From an uncultured Frankineae bacterium (GTDB lineage: Bacteria; Actinomycetota; Actinomycetes; Mycobacteriales; SCTD01): a stretch of DNA of 8,255 nt. This document shows, in pieces, positions 4,655-8,255 of the stretch; the stretch's first letter is position 1, and every line of letters begins with the position of its first letter. The translations under genes were made by a program, and so were the position numbers. The DNA lies in assembly GCA_902805805.1 (NCBI GenBank), contig CADCUE010000212.1:1-8255 (forward strand). Reading direction: 5' to 3'. A model generated the notes under the pieces. It made no database searches and was not told where the DNA came from. It worked only from the letters and a program-made list of their open reading frames with translations.

Positions 4655-6333
4655 GGCGCGGCCTGGCGGTCGTGCTCGGCGCGACCGTCCTGGCGCTGCT
4701 GCCCGCCGGGACCGCCGCGGCCCACCCCCTGGGCAACTTCACCGTCAACACCGCCGATCGGCTCGTCGTGACCGCGGACGGCCTCGACGTCACCCATGTC
4801 GTCGACCTCGCGGAGATCCCCACCGTCCAGCTGGCCCAGGCACGCGCGGGCGTGGACACCGACGGCGACCGGGTGCTGTCCGCCGCGGAGCTGACGGCCC
4901 ACGCCGACCGCGAGTGCCGCCGGACCGCCCCCCTGCTGTCGGTGGTGGTCGACGGCGAGCCCGCCGCGCTGACCGTCGGCGCGGCCGACGCCGAGTCACG
5001 GCCGGGGACGGCCGGTCTCGCCACCACCCGCCTGACCTGCAGCTTCCGGACCGGCGAGCGTCCGCGCTCGTCGGTCGAGTTCGACGACCGTGCAGCCGGC
5101 GAGCGCAACGGGTGGCGGGAGGTCACCGCGGACTCGGAGTGCGGCCCGCTCCAGGGGTCCAGCGTGCCTGTGCAGAGCCCCTCCGAGCTGCTGACGTCCT
5201 ACCCGGCAGATCTGCTCCAGTCCCCGGTCGACGTGACCGGCGCGCGCTTCGAGGTGCGAGCGGGGGCTGCCTGCACGGGCGCGACGACGACAGGTCCGGT
5301 CGCCGGGGACGACGTCGCGCCCCGCGGCGTCGACCGGCTCACCCGAACCTTCACCGACTTCCTCGGTCGACCTGACCTCACCGTGCCGTTCGCCCTGCTC
5401 TCGCTCGCCGCGGCGCTGGTCTTCGGCGTGCTCCACGCCCTGGCACCCGGGCACGGCAAGACCGTCATGGCCGCCTACCTCGTCGGTCAGCGGGGCACCC
5501 GGCGGCAGGCGCTCCAGCTCGGAGCGGTGGTGACGTTCACGCACACGGCGAGCGTCCTGCTGCTGGGGGCGGTCCTCGCCCTGGGCGCGCTCGCGGCCCC
5601 CGAGCTCGTCGTGCCGTTCACGGAGGTCCTGTCGGGCGTGCTGCTGGTGGCGGTGGGCCTGTACCTGCTCGTGCTGGCGGGTCGCCGCTGGGGATCTGGA
5701 CGTCAGGTCGAGGGTCATGGACCCGACCACGGGCACGACGACCACGGGCACGACCACCACGGGCACGACCACCACGGGCACGACCACGAGCACGACGGCC
5801 ACGACCACGACCACGACCACGACGGCCACAGCCACGACCACGACCACGACGCGCACGGGCACCGTGGGCACGACGGGCACGAGGACCGGACCTCCGACGA
5901 CCACACCTCCGAGGACGGCGGCGTCGCCGTGGCGGTGCGCCCGGTGACGCACACGCACGGGGGGCGAGCGCACACCCACGCCCCGCTGCCGCAGGGCCCG
6001 CTGTCGTGGAAGTCGCTGGCGGCGATGGGCGTCGCCGGCGGGCTCGTCCCCAGCCCGTCCGCGCTGCTCGTGCTGCTCAGCGCGACCGCCCTCGGCCGCG
6101 CGTGGTTCGGCGTCGTGCTCGTCGTCGTCTACGGGCTCGGCATGGCCGTCACGCTGACCGCCGCGGGGCTGCTCCTGCTGCGGGCACAGGCCGCGCTCGA
6201 CCGGCGCGGCTGGTCGCTCGGCCGGGGGCGCTCCCTGACGCGGCTCCTGCCGCTCGGCACGGCGGCGGTCGTGGTGCTCGTCGGGCTCGGACTGGTCGTG
6301 CGCGGTGTGGCCAGCGGACGCGGCCTGCTCTGA
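4651..6333 (+). CDS. NicO/RcnA-type transporter with extracytoplasmic EF-hand domain and His-rich loop, 560 aa
   Basis: The start is GTG at 4651, overlapping the TPR gene's stop (GTGA). Residues 1-24 form a signal peptide ending TAAA, so the mature chain should begin 'HPLGNFTVN'. An extracytoplasmic domain (25-240) has a canonical 12-residue EF-hand loop, DTDGDRVLSAAE (69-80), and four cysteines (89, 130, 164, 208). Six hydrophobic segments follow, near 245-263, 286-318, 327-344, 454-480, 483-512 and 534-552. NicO-family motifs are present: 'HALAPGHGK' (262-270), 'THT' (297-299) and 'GGLVPSPSA' (463-471). A long loop (about 345-450) holds 30 His residues, 25 of them within 356-410. In E. coli, RcnA of this family exports Ni/Co and also has a His-rich loop. 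RcnA lacks the large N-terminal domain, so substrate and direction here are uncertain. S468 replaces the Cys of E. coli RcnA's 'IPCP'. Confidence 0.9.
   Translation: MRRGLAVVLGATVLALLPAGTAAAHPLGNFTVNTADRLVVTADGLDVTHVVDLAEIPTVQLAQARAGVDTDGDRVLSAAELTAHADRECRRTAPLLSVVVDGEPAALTVGAADAESRPGTAGLATTRLTCSFRTGERPRSSVEFDDRAAGERNGWREVTADSECGPLQGSSVPVQSPSELLTSYPADLLQSPVDVTGARFEVRAGAACTGATTTGPVAGDDVAPRGVDRLTRTFTDFLGRPDLTVPFALLSLAAALVFGVLHALAPGHGKTVMAAYLVGQRGTRRQALQLGAVVTFTHTASVLLLGAVLALGALAAPELVVPFTEVLSGVLLVAVGLYLLVLAGRRWGSGRQVEGHGPDHGHDDHGHDHHGHDHHGHDHEHDGHDHDHDHDGHSHDHDHDAHGHRGHDGHEDRTSDDHTSEDGGVAVAVRPVTHTHGGRAHTHAPLPQGPLSWKSLAAMGVAGGLVPSPSALLVLLSATALGRAWFGVVLVVVYGLGMAVTLTAAGLLLLRAQAALDRRGWSLGRGRSLTRLLPLGTAAVVVLVGLGLVVRGVASGRGLL
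5731..5790 (+). repeat. 15-base tandem repeats encoding GHDHH units
   Basis: The consensus GGGCACGACCACCAC is exact at 5746-5760 and 5761-5775, with one mismatch at 5731-5745 and two at 5776-5790. It encodes G-H-D-[DH]-H units in the transporter's His-rich loop. A shorter CACGAC/GGCCAC-type repetition continues to about 5880. Such arrays can gain or lose units in frame by slippage, so loop length may differ between strains. Metal binding by the loop is inferred from composition. Confidence 0.85.
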
Positions 6334-6386
6334 CCGGTCGGCCGGGTCCGGGCGCGTCGAACCACAAGGCTGTCGTACGCCGGCCC

Positions 6387-6392
6387 TAGCGT
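6387..6392 (+). promoter_or_regulatory. -10 element of a probable leaderless promoter for the exonuclease fusion
   Basis: TAGCGT fits TAnnnT and ends seven bases before the A of ATG at 6400, the usual distance from a -10 box to the transcription start. No Shine-Dalgarno sequence lies between 6380 and 6400. This combination is typical of leaderless actinobacterial genes. The -35 region is not recognisable. It also suggests the gene is transcribed apart from the transporter. Confidence 0.5.
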
Positions 6393-6399
6393 CCGCTGC

Positions 6400-8229
6400 A
6401 TGCCCGCCGCACCGCTGCAACCTCCCGCGGCGCTCGCCGCCTCCGCTCGTCCCGCGACGCCGCGCGTCCCCGTCCAGGCCACCTTCGACGAGCTGGGCAG
6501 CCCGCTGCGGGAGGTGACCTTCGTCGTCGTGGACCTCGAGACCACAGGCGGGTCCGCACAGGCCTGCGAGATCACCGAGATCGGGGCGGTCAAGGTCCGG
6601 GGCGGCGAGGTCGTCGGCGAGTTCCAGACGCTGGTCAACCCCGGCGCGGCGATCCCCCCGTTCATCGCCGTCCTGACCGGCATCACCGACGCGATGGTCG
6701 CCGGCAGCCCCCGGCTGGACCAGGCGCTGCCCGCGTTCCTCGAGTTCAGCCGGGGCAGCGTGCTCGTCGCGCACAACGCACCCTTCGACCTCGGCTTCCT
6801 CAAGGCGGGGTGCGCCCGGCTGGGCATCCCCTGGCCGGGCCACGACTCGCTGGACACCGCGCGCCTCGCCCGTCGCGTCCTCACCCGGGACGAGGCGCCC
6901 AACTGCAAGCTCGCCACGCTCGCACGGCTGTTCCGGGCCTCGACGACGCCCAACCACCGGGCGCTGGCCGATGCACGGGCGACCGTCGACGTCCTGCACG
7001 GCCTGCTCGCCCGGCTCGGCGGTCTGGGGGTGCACAGCCTGGAGGAGCTGCGCACCTTCTCCAGCCAGGTGAGCGCCGCGCAGCGTCGCAAGCGCCACCT
7101 CGCGGACGCGCTGCCGGCGCTGCCGGGCGTCTACCTGTTCCGCGACAGCCGCGGGCGGGTCCTCTACGTCGGCAAGAGCACCAACCTGCGGGCCCGCGTG
7201 CGGCAGTACTTCACGGCGAGCGAGAACCGCACCCGCATGGCGGAGATGGTGGCGGTGGCCGAGCGCGTCGACCCGGTCGTGTGCAGCACGGCGCTCGAGG
7301 CGGAGGTGCGGGAGCTGCGCCTGATCGCCGAGCACAGCCCGCGCTACAACCGCCGCAGCAAGCGCCCGGACAAGGCCGTGTGGGTCAAGCTGACCGTCGA
7401 GGCGTTCCCCCGGCTGTCCCTGGTCCGCTCGGTGCTCGACGACGGCGCCGTCTACCTCGGACCCTTCGGGCGGACGGCGACCGCCGAGCTGGCCGTCGCC
7501 GGCGTGCACGAGGCGCTGCCCCTGCGCCAGTGCACGCAGCGCCTGTCCCCCCGCCGGCCGTCCGCGGCCTGCGTGCTCGCCGAGATGCGCCGTTGCGGCG
7601 CTCCCTGCCTCGGTCCGGACAGGGGCGAGTCGGTCGAGGCCTACGCCGCCCACGCCACCGCCTACCGCACCGCCGTGTCGGCCGACCCGGGCCGCGTCGT
7701 CGACGCGCTGACCACGCGCATCGCCGCCCTCGCCGCGGCCGAGCGCTACGAGGACGCAGCGGCGCAGCGCGACCGGCTGACGGCCTTCGTGCGCGCCGTC
7801 GCCCGCGTGCAGCGGCTGCGCGCCCTGACCGACGTCCCGGAGCTGGTCGCCGCTCGACCGACGGCCGAGCTGGGTTGGGAGGTCGCCGTGGTGCGCCGAG
7901 GCCGGTTGACCGCCGCCGGGACCATCCCGCGGGGCGCGCACCCCGCGCCGTACGTCGATGGCCTGCTGGCCACCGCGGAGACCGTGCTCGTCGGTCCGGG
8001 CCCGCTGCCCGCCGCCACGGCCGAGGAGGTCGAGTGCGTCCTGCGCTGGCTCGAGACCCCGGGCACCCGCCTGGTGCGCCTGCAGGGCACGTTCGCCTCA
8101 CCCGCCTTCGGCGCGGGCGGCCGCCGCGCCTGGCTCGAGGCGGCGCAGGAGGCCCGGGCCGCGGCGCGCCCCTTCGACGACCGGCGCGCCCTGCGCCCCG
8201 TCGCGCAGCCGGTACGGGCGGGCGCTTGA
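6400..8229 (+). CDS. DEDDh 3'-5' exonuclease fused to a UvrC/Cho-like GIY-YIG nuclease region, 609 aa
   Basis: The N-terminal domain (about 38-205) is a DnaQ-like DEDDh exonuclease: D45 and E47 in 'VVDLETTG', D130 in 'HNAPFD', then H186 and D191 in 'HRALADARA'. After a linker, a GIY-YIG endonuclease domain (about 238-320) shows 'PGVYLF' (242-247), 'YVGKSTNLRAR' (256-266) and the probable catalytic E305 ahead of 'LIAEHSPRYN'. A UvrC-type cysteine region follows, with C378, C391, C399 and C403 in a C-x12-C-x7-C-x3-C arrangement. A UvrB/UvrC-interaction-like helix pair lies at about 438-470 ('ERYEDAAAQRDRL'). The UvrC RNase H-like nuclease domain and HhH tail are absent, so only the 3'-incision half is present, as in E. 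coli Cho. Fusions of this design are typical of actinobacteria (mycobacterial Rv2191 is, from memory, a related protein). A role in DNA repair is likely; the substrate is not shown by sequence. Confidence 0.95.
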   Translation: MPAAPLQPPAALAASARPATPRVPVQATFDELGSPLREVTFVVVDLETTGGSAQACEITEIGAVKVRGGEVVGEFQTLVNPGAAIPPFIAVLTGITDAMVAGSPRLDQALPAFLEFSRGSVLVAHNAPFDLGFLKAGCARLGIPWPGHDSLDTARLARRVLTRDEAPNCKLATLARLFRASTTPNHRALADARATVDVLHGLLARLGGLGVHSLEELRTFSSQVSAAQRRKRHLADALPALPGVYLFRDSRGRVLYVGKSTNLRARVRQYFTASENRTRMAEMVAVAERVDPVVCSTALEAEVRELRLIAEHSPRYNRRSKRPDKAVWVKLTVEAFPRLSLVRSVLDDGAVYLGPFGRTATAELAVAGVHEALPLRQCTQRLSPRRPSAACVLAEMRRCGAPCLGPDRGESVEAYAAHATAYRTAVSADPGRVVDALTTRIAALAAAERYEDAAAQRDRLTAFVRAVARVQRLRALTDVPELVAARPTAELGWEVAVVRRGRLTAAGTIPRGAHPAPYVDGLLATAETVLVGPGPLPAATAEEVECVLRWLETPGTRLVRLQGTFASPAFGAGGRRAWLEAAQEARAAARPFDDRRALRPVAQPVRAGA

Positions 8230-8255
8230 TCCTCAGACCGGGCAGGCGCCGAGGA

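Noticed and set aside
5717..5947. Thr/Gly-rich plus-strand frame, apparent repeat protein
   Set aside because: It is a frame-shifted reading of the His-repeat DNA of the transporter; the repetition comes from the 15-base units.
6331..6350. Possible terminator after the transporter gene
   Set aside because: Only a 4-pair CCGG/CCGG stem with loop TCGG and no T-run; too weak to call.
4996..7941. Open frame of 981 codons on the minus strand opposite the transporter and nuclease genes
   Set aside because: It is antisense to two well-supported proteins. Long antisense openings are expected where third positions are nearly all G/C. The translation is low-complexity (Val runs opposite the His repeats, Arg/Gly/Gln-rich elsewhere) with no domain.
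8230..8255. Convergent gene end or small inverted repeat (TCCTC/GAGGA) at the right edge
   Set aside because: On the minus strand a frame ending L-G-A-C-P-V-stop is possible at 8233-8235, but six codons are not evidence, and the 5-base inverted repeat is within chance.

Overview
The window is very GC-rich, with strong G/C preference at third codon positions, GTG starts, GTGA start/stop overlaps and a probable leaderless promoter. Together with two actinobacterial hallmark proteins (a NYN-domain RNA-binding-type protein and a DEDDh exonuclease/GIY-YIG fusion), this points to a high-GC actinobacterium. The genus cannot be fixed from the sequence. No mobile element, tRNA, rRNA, CRISPR array or pseudogene is visible, and no stretch longer than about 180 bases lacks a gene.

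Left part (1-3167, all minus strand, so transcription runs right to left). A large secreted DUF4331 protein (3167 down to 1281) is followed by a strong intercistronic hairpin (1223-1264) and a small lipoprotein of unknown family (1200 down to 793). After a 93-base gap comes a small zinc-ribbon protein (699 down to 445). Its stop codon overlaps the GTG start of a NYN-domain protein (448 down to 2) that runs off the left edge.

Middle (3168-3343). A 176-base divergent promoter region separates the DUF4331 gene from a rightward pair. It holds two perfect 18-base repeats with a 20-base period, each containing a GTTC-N4-GAAC dyad. A single inverted copy of their CGGGTGAAC core lies nearer the DUF4331 gene. 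The simplest reading is that one factor controls both directions.

Right part (3344-8229, plus strand). An exported or membrane-anchored TPR protein (3344-4654) overlaps by GTGA a NicO/RcnA-type membrane transporter (4651-6333). The transporter has a signal peptide, an extracytoplasmic domain with an EF-hand loop, six predicted membrane segments and a very His-rich loop encoded partly by 15-base tandem repeats. A separate gene (6400-8229), probably with its own leaderless promoter, encodes a DnaQ-like 3'-5' exonuclease fused to a UvrC/Cho-like GIY-YIG nuclease half.

Working picture (inference): DUF4331, TPR and NicO proteins form one co-regulated cell-envelope module, probably metal-related (Ni/Co or Ca). 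The zinc-ribbon/NYN pair (RNA metabolism) and the exonuclease fusion (DNA repair) are unrelated neighbours. The module and its repeat-bearing divergent promoter are the least explained part of the window.
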